Source: Annona cherimola
Lineage: Eukaryota > Streptophyta > Magnoliopsida > Magnoliales > Annonaceae
Direction: 5' to 3'
Length of the DNA: 64,000 nt
NCBI GenBank assembly: GCA_030490835.1
Contig: CM059977.1
Span: 25,339,335-25,403,334, forward strand
Shown: positions 23,004 to 33,399 of the stretch, in pieces
Layout: each line of letters starts with the position of its first letter
Numbering within the stretch: the stretch's first letter is position 1
Program-made: the position numbers and the translations under genes
Notes under the pieces: model-generated
Databases searched by the model: none
The model's input: only the letters and a program-made list of their open reading frames with translations
What the model was told of the DNA's origin: nothing

Positions 23004-23996
23004 CTACGCTTTCTGCGTTCCCACTCGCTTCGCCCACTTTGGTATTTGTCGCGCTTCTTCAGGTACATCAGTTTGCCTCCTTTTTGCCGTAGGTCCTCCC
23101 ACCCCACCCTGTACATCATGATCAACAAGTCTCTCCCCCCTCCTAGCATTCCGTTTCCATTTCCTTTTTGGTCGTCTTGGCATCTCTCTATTGAGAGTTA
23201 TGACACCTTCGCCCGTGCTTTCAATCCCAATTGGGTCCCCACCAACCATCCCTGGCTTTAGCTCTCCCTCATTCCCCCCGAGGACAAAGTCCGCCACCAA
23301 GGCCCCATCGATCCCTTTACACTTCACACCCTCACTATGCTCCTCTTCTAAGGACTCCTTCCATCTCCCCCCTTCTCCATGGGACGGTCCCCCCATTAAG
23401 TCCATCGCATCGGTCGTGCCCATGTATGTAGGCCGAGTAGGCTTCGCATGGCTTTGGACATAAGGTTCTGATCCGTTTCCTTCATCCGCGCCACCAAACG
23501 GGCACTCCAGCCTCACCGGCCAGCACCCATCAGTAGCATCCTTTCGCCGGTCCCAACCCACCATTTTCTGTGAGGTCTCCCCCCTCTCGGCTCTCCCCCA
23601 CATCTTCTGTATCGGAAAACCAGCCTGAACACCCCTCTGCTCTTGTTGAAAAGCCTGGGAGTTTGGCCTGGGGAGCTATCCCAAGACCACATTGCAGCTA
23701 TCGCTTCTTGGTTGAAGACCCGCTGTCATGGAGCCATGACAATTAGCTGCCACATCCAGCTCCCCCTCTCCACCCGGGCTCCCAATGCCATCCCATGTCT
23801 GGCCTCCTGTGTCCATGTTACAGCTGCCGCCCCTTGGCTGAAATACCGCATCCATGGAATCGTGCACCCCAAGCCGAGATTCAGCTCCCGTCTCCAGCTC
23901 CCCCCCTCCACCTGGACTCCCTCTGTCATTCCCTATATAATCACCCAAGTATCTAGTCGGATTTACCTTGTTCCCGTGATCCTCCCCTCGCATTCT
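23004..23996 (-). pseudogene. LINE ORF1, C-terminal part (broken)
   Basis: Two readings cover the part after the zinc knuckle: 23676-23993 and 23004-23603. They are Gly/Asp-rich, with repeated PGGGGELETGAESR and PGGEGELDVAANC phrases, and end with the basic patch RRPKRKWKRNARRG that plant LINE ORF1 proteins usually carry near the C-terminus, probably for RNA or nuclear binding. An in-frame stop (near 23997) and a frame change between 23603 and 23676 break it from the N-terminal half. Confidence 0.72.
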
Positions 23997-24665
23997 TCAT
24001 GGTTTTGTTCCCACCCGAAGACCGCTTCCATAAGGCATATCAGCCTCAACCGTCGTTTTCTTCTCGTTGGGAACAAATGAGCAATCTCGGAATGCATGTC
24101 CCATTCTACCGCAATAGTAGCAGAAAAGGGGAAGCTTTTCATATTGAAAGCTAACCCACTTTCGTTGCATTTCCCCCACCTTTATGAAGATACCTCCTCT
24201 TAACGGCTCTCTACAATCTGCCATTACTCTCAGCTTGAGTTCAGAATCATAAGCCACAATCGCCTCCACCTCCTCAAAAGACTCGCCGATGCATCTTCCC
24301 AGTGCCTGCTTGTCAACAATGAATGGAGTGCCCGACACGTGAAGCCACAGAGGCGTTTTGACGAACAGGAGGTTGGCAATGTCCGTTTCTTCTCGCAAAT
24401 CTGTTAGGAGGACGATGCTGCGTTCGTACAACCATGGTCGGCCTTCCATAATTCGAAACTTGTCACTGGGAACCAAAAATGACACCCTATAAAGATTTTC
24501 CCCCACCTCTACGAATCGGAATGCTCCTTTCGTCCTCCACAGTCTCCTCATCATAGCTTTGAAAAGCTCCTGATTATAGTTCGTATTTGTCCATACCGAA
24601 CATAGGACTGCCTCCTCATTGTCGACCAGTTTGATTCTCTTCAGTGCCTCCCCTGAGATTGCCAT
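23997..24665 (-). CDS. LINE ORF1, N-terminal part: DUF4283 domain and CCHC zinc knuckle
   Basis: ORF1 proteins bind the element RNA. From the ATG at 24665 (MAISGEALKRIKL) the reading shows the DUF4283 pattern (FRIMEGRPWLYERSIVLL, TPLWLHVSGTPF, GRCIGESFEEVEAI) and then YCGRMGHAFRDC with a CX2CX4HX4C knuckle. It stops at 23997 shortly after the knuckle. The open frame extends upstream of 24665, but only with non-ATG starts and leader-like composition, so I chose this ATG. Confidence 0.85.
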   Translation of the reverse strand: MAISGEALKRIKLVDNEEAVLCSVWTNTNYNQELFKAMMRRLWRTKGAFRFVEVGENLYRVSFLVPSDKFRIMEGRPWLYERSIVLLTDLREETDIANLLFVKTPLWLHVSGTPFIVDKQALGRCIGESFEEVEAIVAYDSELKLRVMADCREPLRGGIFIKVGEMQRKWVSFQYEKLPLFCYYCGRMGHAFRDCSFVPNEKKTTVEADMPYGSGLRVGTKP

Positions 24666-24902
24666 GGTTTGTAATTCCGCACCGAGCAAATCCTCCCAAT
24701 GCACGGTTCCATGGTTTCTCCTATCTTCCTCCTGAACTGCGCTTCCGCTGCTCTTCGGCACCAGAGACCAGCTAGTTTACCCGCACCGACCTCGCAAGAT
24801 CCCGCCGATTTCCGATGACCCCACCACCCTGACCTCCACTCGACTCCGAGTGCGTCCCGAGCGCCTATCGGAGCCACGCGGGAGAGGACTTTCGCGAAGC
24901 CC

Positions 24903-25692
24903 AAAAAAAATATATTTAAAAGTATTAAAAATGACAAAACTTGGTATATAAATTGAATACACATAGAAAACTAAGTTTATGAAGAAAATTAAAAAATATA
25001 ACTAATCGTAAAAATAGAATGTATTTTAACTTAAAATTTATTATGATGTATATAATCAGGCTTCGTTCAAGTTATCTTCTTGAAATGATTTATCAATGAA
25101 ATAAAACATATTATCTATGTCATTTATGTCTTATAAGAATGAACATTATTATTTTGTAATCTAACAAATTTAATAATAATTTAAAATTAATATTGATGTC
25201 TTTTTTGAAAGTTGATACACATATTTATCAAGGCCAAATTGTAGATGAAATTATTAAAAAATTATTAATACTTTGTTATGATAATTATGTTTTACTCACT
25301 AAATAATAAGTATTGAAGAATGTAACCTTTCAATTTATCGCATATATGAGTTTACATTGATATGCATATAAATTCTTAAATTTTGACTTAATTTTCTACA
25401 TTGACATGTTGTCTCGTTACCAATCCCAAGTTTGTCTTAAGACTTTTTTTTTTTTTAAAAAAAGGTGATGATCCAACCGATCTTTTCCCGACTCACTATA
25501 AAAAATAACATTAAATATAAAATCAAAGTTGGATAACCTACCCTAATTTGCTCAAATTTTCACCCATAATAATAGTTTAGTAAGATTTATTTGTAACCTT
25601 ACCCACGTCCCTCAACCTCAACGCCCGTGTACGCGTGTCGCTCGCCCGGATCCAATCGAGGTCCAAACGTGTTGCCGTGTAACCTATTTCAC
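24903..25692. other. AT-rich right flank of the LINE, arm of an older inverted repeat, nothing coding
   Basis: The left part pairs with 18640-18740 across the LINE. The right part ends with CTCAAATTTTCACCC near 25553-25567, complementary in style to GGGTGAAAATAAGG near 17915, so the outer element may span 17912-25570. From about 25600 the sequence (CCCGTGTACGCGTGTCGCTC) matches 31040-31060. Confidence 0.5.
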
Positions 25693-26047
25693 GGGCGCCG
25701 ATCTCCTGCACCCGGGAGCAGGCAGCGTTGCTTGCTTCCGGGCGCATACATCTATTTTTTTTGTTGTTTTTTGAAAAAAATTTCATAAACTTGTTAGCCC
25801 AAGTGTATTTAACATGTGTATAAATTTTAACCATTTTTGGAGATTTTTAGATATTTATTTTTTATTTTTGAAAATCAGTGGAATGCCACTATTTTCAGAA
25901 ATAAAAAATAAATATCTAAAAATCTCCAAAAATAGTAAAAATTTATACACATGTTAAATATACCTATATTAACATTTTTAGAAAAAAAAATTTTAAAAAA
26001 AATTAAAAAAATAGACATGTACACTCGGGAGCAGGAGATCGGCGCCC
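25693..26047. mobile_element. MULE-type foldback MITE with 9-bp target duplication
   Basis: It has a perfect direct repeat, CTATTTCAC, at 25684-25692 and 26048-26056. Perfect inverted ends are GGGCGCCGATCTCCTGC and GCAGGAGATCGGCGCCC. Long inner arms (GTGTATTTAACATGTGTATAAATTT and its complement) meet near 25880. It is the best preserved member of the family with 17928-18245. It is non-coding. Confidence 0.92.
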
Positions 26048-27304
26048 CTATTTCACTGCCCGCGTTTTATCCAATTCAGCCGCGTTCTCTCTGCCTCTTT
26101 TCATGGATTCTGACAGTTTGAAGACTGTCGCAAAACGACAGTGCTTAGACTCCGCTGCGTCACACAGCAGAAAGCTCGCCGAATACAGCTTGGCCCGCCT
26201 GGTGCGAGGGAGACGTTTTGTCTAACGTCGGCTGACCATTATCCGCGTTGCCTTCTGGCACGAGAATAAAACACGTGAACTTTGACAGCTTCCTTGTCAG
26301 AAACGTCTAAAAACCATTTCAGCTACAGGTTAAAAGTGGTAAAATCTTAAAATTTTAGATTAGAGAAAATGATATAATATAATAAGATAATAATAAAAAA
26401 TAACTATAATAAAATTAAAATATATATAGATTAGTTGTATAAAAAGATATAAAAAATAATTAAATATATAGTAATTATAGAAAGGAAAAAGTTTTGAATT
26501 GATAAATTTTACTTGAAAAGTTTTATAGGTACACAAACATAGCCTGAAACTTTTCGCTTTTTATATCTACTTTATTTTTAATTATTTTTTTATTTTTCTC
26601 AAATAACTACTATATTTTCAATTATTTTTTATGCAATTCCCATCTAATTAATTTATCTATTTTTTATAAACTAATTTATTTATTTTAACTTTATTTTCTT
26701 TATTCTTTATTATTATCTCTATTATTTTACATTATTTTCTCACATTTCAAAAACTTTTTATCTAAAAATTTTATTACTTTCATAACATACTAGAAGTCAT
26801 ATGCACCAAAAAAAATATCATGCATTCCATACAAACATGTGAGAAACATCCATCCTTGGCTGCTTCCTCAGAAAATATCATGATTCTTATCCAAAATATC
26901 ACGCACCTTTTGATATACGAAATCTACATTTGTGTGGTTCAAGGCTAACTTTCTTTTCATTTTTAATATAAATTTCTTATTGCATACCAAATAACGATAC
27001 TTTTTTTATTTTTCATCATACATCCTTAGGAGTGCAACTTGAGCTAGATAATTAAGTTTGGTTGGGAGTTAATCTTACTCTTGCTCTATTCTCAAAAACA
27101 TCTAGGCTACCCTATTTTATGTTGGGTTAATTCTAAGCCTATCCTACTCTACCATATTTTTTAAAGTCAAATAGATTCCTGTTTTAAATTGGTTTTTTAA
27201 AATAATCTTTATATTATATTTAAAAATTAATCTTATTATAAATATTACTTAAAATTCTATAAGCAAGATGATGGTAATATAATTTTTTAAATATATTTAT
27301 TAAA
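26048..27304 (+). repeat. Local repeat block, copy A, with two degenerate Tourist-like MITEs
   Basis: It shares GTGAACTTTGACAG...CTTGTCAGAAACGTCT (26276), ACATGTGAGAAACATCC (26834), TACATTTGTGTGGTTCAAGG (26923) and the AT-rich run to 27300 with copies at 31020-32560 and 32810-33170. Two head-to-head degenerate MITEs occupy about 26330-26790. No gene is recognised. Confidence 0.7.
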
Positions 27305-27439
27305 TCTGCCCTAAACCTTTTGGAACGATCTTGTTTTAAGATGTTATATGTGTGATGGATTTTTTTTTTCTTGACTGGGTATTGGGCTTTCTTCTGTGTG
27401 GCATTTGAATTTAAGCATGCAGACGAGTATGGGGCTGTT

Positions 27440-28690
27440 AAATATATTGACGTTTTTTGTTCGCCGCTTGGGCTGGTGATGGACGATGTCCGTAAGTACA
27501 CAAAGGGTAGAGACTGAATAAGGGAGAAATTATATTAGATTGAAAAAGATAATAGTAAAAATAGAAAAAGTAAAATTTTATTGGAATTCCATTCAAGTTG
27601 TTTGTATAATACGGACTTGAGATAAAGATTATTGTGCGATGCGCAGATGCATGTGCCACGCCACATGTGCAAAGATTTCTCATGTATAATGGTGTTATGG
27701 GTTGCCAGAAAAGAAAAATGATGTCATGGGTGGTGCAGAATAGTTTGATGATGCACCGTCGAATTGGGTATTGTAAAGGAGTATCACATATGTGATTGAT
27801 AGTGATCGATGGGATTCGATCATGTTTGGCCCGACAGCCATTTGAACGAGAGGCAACGACGATGGGTTGTTTGTGGTAGTGACGGAGGAGAAGGCAGCTG
27901 TTGTTGAATGTTGACTTATTGTAGTGCAGGCTCGGTGTTTCCGCAGAAGAAACTCGGGAAGATGCTTGCTGGCTCCACAAAAGAGGAAATGGTTTTTGCC
28001 ATGGCTGATGGTAACAAAAAGAAGCTCAAGAAGAAGATATGGGTTTTTTTCGGCAACAATTAATTAATTGTTTTTTGGCGAACAAGAGCATTGATCAGAA
28101 GCTTTTATGAAATATATTTATATACTGAAAGATATACAAAATTATTTTTTAAATATATAAAAACCTCTTTAATTTATTTATGGGCTCATTTTCTATATAT
28201 CCCAGTCACTGCTCTTGAAAATGAGAAACAAAGCTCTCTCACCTGGGATCGATCATGGGACACCCAATACAAAGGCTGAGAACATTACCGGCTAGGCTAG
28301 GTTTGTTTCGATAATAAAATTTGATCTGTTAACTAACTAAATAAATGATGATAAATATAATACATGGAGTGAATTTTCCATAAGTTATCAAAAAATTAAA
28401 ATTTGAGGGAGTTACATGGATCAACCTTTTATTCTTTTTAAAGGAAAATTAATAATGAAATTATCATTTTCAAATATAAAATGAAGATCATCTTAAAGAT
28501 CCACTTTGGAATTGAAATATAATTGACTTGACCTTGAGAAAATAAAGTAGGATAGACTTTAAACCGACCTAACCTAAAATAAGTAGAATACACATTTTTA
28601 AAAATAATTTAAGAATATATTAGAACCAAATTGAACTTGCCTAACTCACCTTGAACTCTTAGATGACAGTGATATCTTTGTCTTATTCGT
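27440..28690. other. Copy-2-specific sequence, nothing recognised
   Basis: This stretch has no clear partner in copy 1. It has moderate GC around 27640-28030. The longest reading (minus strand 27438-27980, 180 residues) is Ser/His/Tyr-rich, shows no known motif, and I do not treat it as a gene. It could be another old insertion. Confidence 0.4.
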
Positions 28691-29935
28691 CTCCTTTCAA
28701 GGAATCTTGTGAGGAGAACAGCCAAAACAATGAATTAATGAGTTGTTGATTTGTTTTTTGTTCTTGTGGCTTGTATAATTTTAAATTTTAAAAATTTTCA
28801 AATGAAGGATTTGATCTTTTAGTGGCAAGGACAAAAGGCAGGTGGAAAGCATTAATGTTATTTTATATCTTACATTTACAGTAGAGTAAAGGAGTGCCTA
28901 ATCCTAATTCTATTTTTAAATATCTTGTTTCACCTTAATTTTTATATTAAATTGGGAAAAGTCAATCCAACACTTAGCTTTCTTCAATAAGTCTTGAAAC
29001 AAACCTAGGGTTGGTGTAAGGAGGTGAGTTGGGTAGAAAATGAAGATCAAATAGGATAATTTAAAAAATTTATACACCTATGAAATATAAAATTGCATAT
29101 ACGTTAAATGTTAAAGGTTGAATAATTTAGTATTTTATGAATTAGTGAAAGTAAAATACCATTAATTACAACAATTATTATTAAATGTAGCTAATCTAAC
29201 AAATTTATTGAAATAAGTTAAAAAAACATACTTTACTTAAAATTCTATTTGCAACTTGAAAGAGTAATGTGGGATGATAATTCAAGTTAATTTTCAATTT
29301 TTTAATTTCTTAAATATTTATTTAATCTAAACACTTAGTTCTATCAAACTTACATGTTGACTATTGTAAAATATAATTTTAAAAATTAAATTAGAATATA
29401 GTTAGTCCTAGATAATGTGAAATTTTCAAAAAAAAATGAGAATAACATAATATATTATAATTTTTAATAAAACAAATATATGTTAGGTGTGTTGTAACAT
29501 GGTCCATCCACCCCTACCATTCTTGTGCATTTAGGTTAAAGTTTTTACCTAGCCTTATCTCAGGTCATAAAAAATTTAGTTTAACAAAATTGAAATAAGC
29601 TTGGTTTATGAGCAGGTCATGGGTCGACCAGACCTAATTCTTACCCATAATTGCTTTCTATTCAAGTAGATTGTGTTAAAAAAGTGGGCAAAATAAGATT
29701 GGGAATAAAATAAGGTTAGATTTAGATGAAGTGATTGTTATTATTGTGTATTAAAAATGAAAAATTAAGAATGAAAAAGACATTATGTACTAAAAAAAAT
29801 TTATATAAAAATTGAAAAAGTTTTTTTTTTTAAGAACCACAAATCTCATCTCATTATTATCCTATCCATTCAAGTAGATGATCCTCAATATGCCCTAAAA
29901 AAGATCATATGGATGTTTGGACAATTTTAGAGTGC

Positions 29936-30190
29936 ATTTGATTTTGATAAAATTTTAAATAAAAAAATTTTGAAATAGGAGAAGTGATGTGATGTGATAT
30001 GATAAGAGTACTGATGTGGTGTAAAGAGAATAAAGTTAAAATAAATAAGGAAGTTATATGGGTAGTTGTGGAGAAGTAATTGAAAAGTAGAGTAATTATG
30101 TAAGAAAATATGAAAAATGATTAAAGATAAGATATTTCTGGATATTAAAAAAATTTAGATTAATAAATTTAATAAAATCCAAAACACAAT
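29936..30190 (+). mobile_element. Degenerate Tourist-like MITE (orthologous to 17330-17575)
   Basis: The body (AATAAGGAAGTTATATGGGTAGTTGTG, AAGTAGAGTAATTATGTAAG) matches the family. It sits at the same place within the segmental duplication as the copy at 17330-17575. Confidence 0.6.
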
Positions 30191-30261
30191 TGATCATGTT
30201 CGCTAGGCAATGTTGATGCTAAAGTTAAAGTGATATATTTTTTTTTTCCGTAATGAACTAA

Positions 30262-30508
30262 TTGCATTAGTGCCATGAAGCAAACACACATGGTGATAAT
30301 CCATCAAGCTAGCAAAAGGGGTGTCACGGGTTCAAAGTAGTGACAACAGTCTCTCTATTATTGTGGAAGTGTCCAATGTAAGAATAAATTAGTAATATTG
30401 TTAGATTTTTATTAAAGTACTATATGTAATTTATAAAAATGTCTCATAATTTAATTATAATATCTATTAAGATGATTGTAAATACCTATAAAAAGAAATT
30501 ATCACATT
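30262..30508 (+). mobile_element. SINE-like insertion present only in segmental copy 2
   Basis: A B-box-like GTCACGGGTTCAAAGTAGTG lies near 30327. The 3' part (AAAAATGTCTCATAATTTAATT...GATGATTGTAAATACC) resembles the SINE family tail. In copy 1 the flanking sequence TAATGAACTAATGGCATTGAGTTTGA is continuous, so this stretch is an insertion. The tail and target duplication are decayed. Confidence 0.6.
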
Positions 30509-30563
30509 GGTTTGAGTTATTTAGCTTGTTCAATGGGAAGACGGGGGATGCCTGGACGGTTTT

Positions 30564-30891
30564 TTTTTTTTTTTTTTTTTTTTGATTGGTATTAATTACA
30601 TTCATCTCAATACATATTATACCTGAAGATCTGAGACATTCTTACAAATTCGGGGACAGAATAACATCCCAAAGAAATCTTGAAGACACAACTTCACGAA
30701 ATAAACTGGAAGATACAACTTCCAACAGCCAACAGAGAGACCACAAGCTCTCACACCCCCTCACCCGGGAGACCACAAGCTCCCACGCTATTTTTGGGCC
30801 GAATATCCCACACGGGATTCGAACCCACGTCGACAGCAAAGCGCATTTCTGCGCCGCTGTCGACGACCAACCGCGCTAGCCGCGGTTGGTT
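30564..30891 (-). mobile_element. tRNA-derived SINE, full length, minus strand
   Basis: Read on the minus strand it has TAGCGCGGTTGGTCG (A-box region), GGGTTCGAATCCCGTGTGG (B-box region), the body GAGCTTGTGGTCTCC, and the 3' TTGTAAGAATGTCTCAGATC...poly(A) of about 28. Direct repeats GACGGTTTT flank it at 30555-30563 and 30892-30900. It is the same family as 1328-1668. Confidence 0.9.
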
Positions 30892-31019
30892 GACGGTTTT
30901 GATTTATCGTCTTTTGGGCTTTGGTGGCTTACGTGGATGCACCTTGTCGCATGCACGTGTGGTCAATTGAAGCTATGTATTCCAGTGCACAGATTTATTT
31001 TGCAGCGCAACCCATGACC

Positions 31020-32560
31020 CCCACCCCCATCCTCCAGGCCCGTGTACGCGTGTCACTCCTCCGGTTCCCTTGTCAGACATGTGAACTATGACATTTCCCT
31101 TGTCAGAAACGTCTCAGCAGGAATTATTGAGAAGCGTCTGAAATCATTATGGACGTAAAAAAGAAAAGAAAAGAAAAGAAAAATAACCCATGCATTTCGA
31201 ACAATCACGTGAGAAACGTCCTTCCTCTTGCAGCTCAGCCATAAAACATGGAAGCTGTTTGTTTACAAGATACATTTGGTTGGAGATAAAACTTTTGATG
31301 AAAATTTTTCAGAGTAGAAGTTGTCAAATTGATAGAAAATGATGTGATATAATAAGGGTAATAATTAAGTGTAAAGAGAATAAAGTTAAAATAGATAGGG
31401 TAGTTGTATGGGTATTTGTGTGGAAATGATTGAAAAGTAGAATTGTTTATATAGAAAAATGTGAAAAAATAATTAAAAAATAAGGTAGTTGTGGGGAGTG
31501 AAAAAATTTTTATTGAAAAGTTTTCATTGACATGTTTTTGTACGTAAAGATTTTTAAATTAGTAGAAAATAATATAGTAAGAGAAATGATAAAAAGTGAA
31601 AAAAATAAAAATAAAATTGATAGATTAACTATATAAGTTATTATATATAAATGATTGAAAAGTAAAGTAGTTTATATAGAAATAAGTGAAGAAATGATTA
31701 AAAAATATGATAATTGTTGAAAATAAAAAGTTGTAAGTTAAAAAATTTTAGTTGAAAAAGTTTTAAGATTTGCCAAATACCCCTTAAAAATATTTCAAAT
31801 TATAATTTTTTATTCTAAAATTTTTTATTTTCCATAATTATCTTATTTTAATTATTTTTCACTTATTTCTTTATAATTATCTTATTTTTTAATCATTTCT
31901 GTACAACTATTTATATATCTAACTGATTTATTTTAACTTTATTCTCTCGACTCTCATCATTACATTTTTTATATCACATCATCTTTTTCTATTTTAAAAA
32001 TTTTTTGCACTAAAAATTTTTCATCAAAAGTTTTATTACTTCTCAACATACCGATTCTTATCTACGACATCATGCACCTGAAAGCATCTTAGGATCATTC
32101 GTGAATTATCGTCTAACATAATTATCTAACAAAGATAGTAAACTATCCCTGTGGGATAGTTTTGGAACTATTGTAAACTACGTCCCATGCACCCTTTGAT
32201 TTATGAAATTTGCATTTGTGTGGTTCATGGCTGAATTTTTTTATTGCAGCACTGAACAATGATACTTTTTCATCTTATATAATTTGATGTGCAATTTGAG
32301 TCAAATAAGTCTGATTTTGAGTTGACTCTACGTTTATCCTGCTCTAAAAAACTTTTGAACTATCATATTTTAGGTTGGATTAGATCTAAGCTTACCTACC
32401 AAATCCTATTTTTTTAAAGTCGAATCCATTCTGATTTTGATTTCAAATTAAATCTTTAAAATAATATTTATATTATATTTAAAATTTTAATTTATTATAA
32501 ATCTTACATAAAATTCTATCGTCAAAATGATAATAATATAATTTTTGAAATATATTTATT
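31020..32560 (+). repeat. Local repeat block, copy B, with nested Tourist-like MITEs
   Basis: It repeats copy A (26048-27304): CCCGTGTACGCGTGTCACTC (31040), CTTGTCAGAAACGTCTC (31098), CACGTGAGAAACGTCC (31205) and TTTGCATTTGTGTGGTTCATGG (32210). Three MITE-like segments at about 31263-31530, 31540-31795 and 31796-32060 interrupt it. An (AAAAG)n microsatellite lies at about 31158-31182. No gene is recognised. Confidence 0.7.
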
Positions 32561-32809
32561 AAATCTATTAAATAATTAATAAAATAAAAAAGTTTCTATA
32601 TATTTAAATGATATTTTATATCTTTTAATAAAAGATATTTCATAAAATATATATTAAACATATATTAGTAATTTGGGTCGGTTCTAAATACTCATATCTT
32701 GAAATCTACCCTACCCTAATTAACCTGAATTTTTTTTACTTGAAACATATCCTATAGTATGGTATAAAAATAAAAATATATCTTATTTTAAGATACCCAA
32801 TAGGTAAAT

Positions 32810-33170
32810 CAATCGCGTGAACTTTGTCATTTTCCTTGTCAGGCTTATTATTGAGAAACATCTGAAAACCTTGTCAAAAATTATTAAGCGTATGAAATCA
32901 TATGCGTTGAAAAAAAATTCTCACGCAATCTTTATAAACATGTGAGAAACGTTCCTCCCCTTATCCTTCCCTCCACAGAAATTATCACAATCCTTATCCA
33001 CGATATCCTACACCCTTTGTCCATGAAACCTGCATTTGTGTGGTTAATGTCTTTTTTCTTTTTTAATACAAATTTCTTTTTATCCCAACATAGAATAACA
33101 TACTTTTTTCATTCCATATATTTATCCCATCCGAACATGTATTCTGTAGGTCACTTATTATCAATCTAAT
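32810..33170 (+). repeat. Local repeat block, copy C (short)
   Basis: GCGTGAACTTTGTCATTTTCCTTGTCAGG (32814), ACATGTGAGAAACGTTCC (32938) and CCTGCATTTGTGTGGTTAATG (33028) match blocks A and B. The ORF at 32942-33169 is a chance reading. Confidence 0.65.
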
Positions 33171-33399
33171 TGAAGTTTTAGCCTTGTATTCATGTCAAGC
33201 GAGGAAAACCGGGAAAAAACACGAAACAAAACTAAGGAAAAAAAATCGCATCCATGGGTTCACATTTCAATGCGGATTGCAACTAGAGTGAACTTTTTTT
33301 AGGATGATACTCGTAACCCATAGGAGCGTGTCATTCGCTGGTTGCAGTCGCGGTCCCAGCCAGGAAATTTGTATTTTTTTTATTTTTTAACTATATATA

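Larger units (their letters stand above)
18797..24902 (-). mobile_element. L1-type LINE retrotransposon, nearly full length but degenerate
   Basis: About 6.1 kb on the minus strand: GC-rich 5' leader (24666-24902), ORF1 (DUF4283 domain, zinc knuckle, basic C-terminus), ORF2 (endonuclease, reverse transcriptase, zinc-binding region, RNase H), then a 3' poly(A) seen as a T-run near 18799-18808. The spacing of 39 bp between the ORF1 stop and the ORF2 ATG is normal for a two-ORF LINE. ORF1 is broken by a stop and a frame change, ORF2 by two frame changes. A candidate A-rich target duplication (AAAAAAATAAAT against AAAAAAAATATAT) is imperfect. The element cannot move on its own proteins as written. 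Confidence 0.93.
27305..30990 (+). repeat. Segmental duplication, copy 2
   Basis: This is the diverged partner of 15000-17915. Anchors are CTTTTGGAACGATCTTGTTTTAAG (27317), AAGCATGCAGACGAGTATGG (27413), CAAGGAATCTTGTGAGGAGAACAGCC (28698), AACATGGTCCATCCACCCC (29493), GACGGGGGATGCCTGG (30541) and GTCAATTGAAGCTATGTATTCC (30962). It carries extra insertions absent from copy 1 at 30262-30508 and 30564-30891, and unmatched sequence at about 27440-28690. Confidence 0.85.

Noticed and set aside
15815..26047. GCACCCGGGTGCA palindromes as protein-binding operators
   Set aside because: They occur only within the ends of foldback MITEs and are explained by the inverted structure.
27438..27980. 180-residue minus-strand open frame
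   Set aside because: Composition is Ser/His/Tyr/Phe-rich with no motif or clear start context; probably chance.
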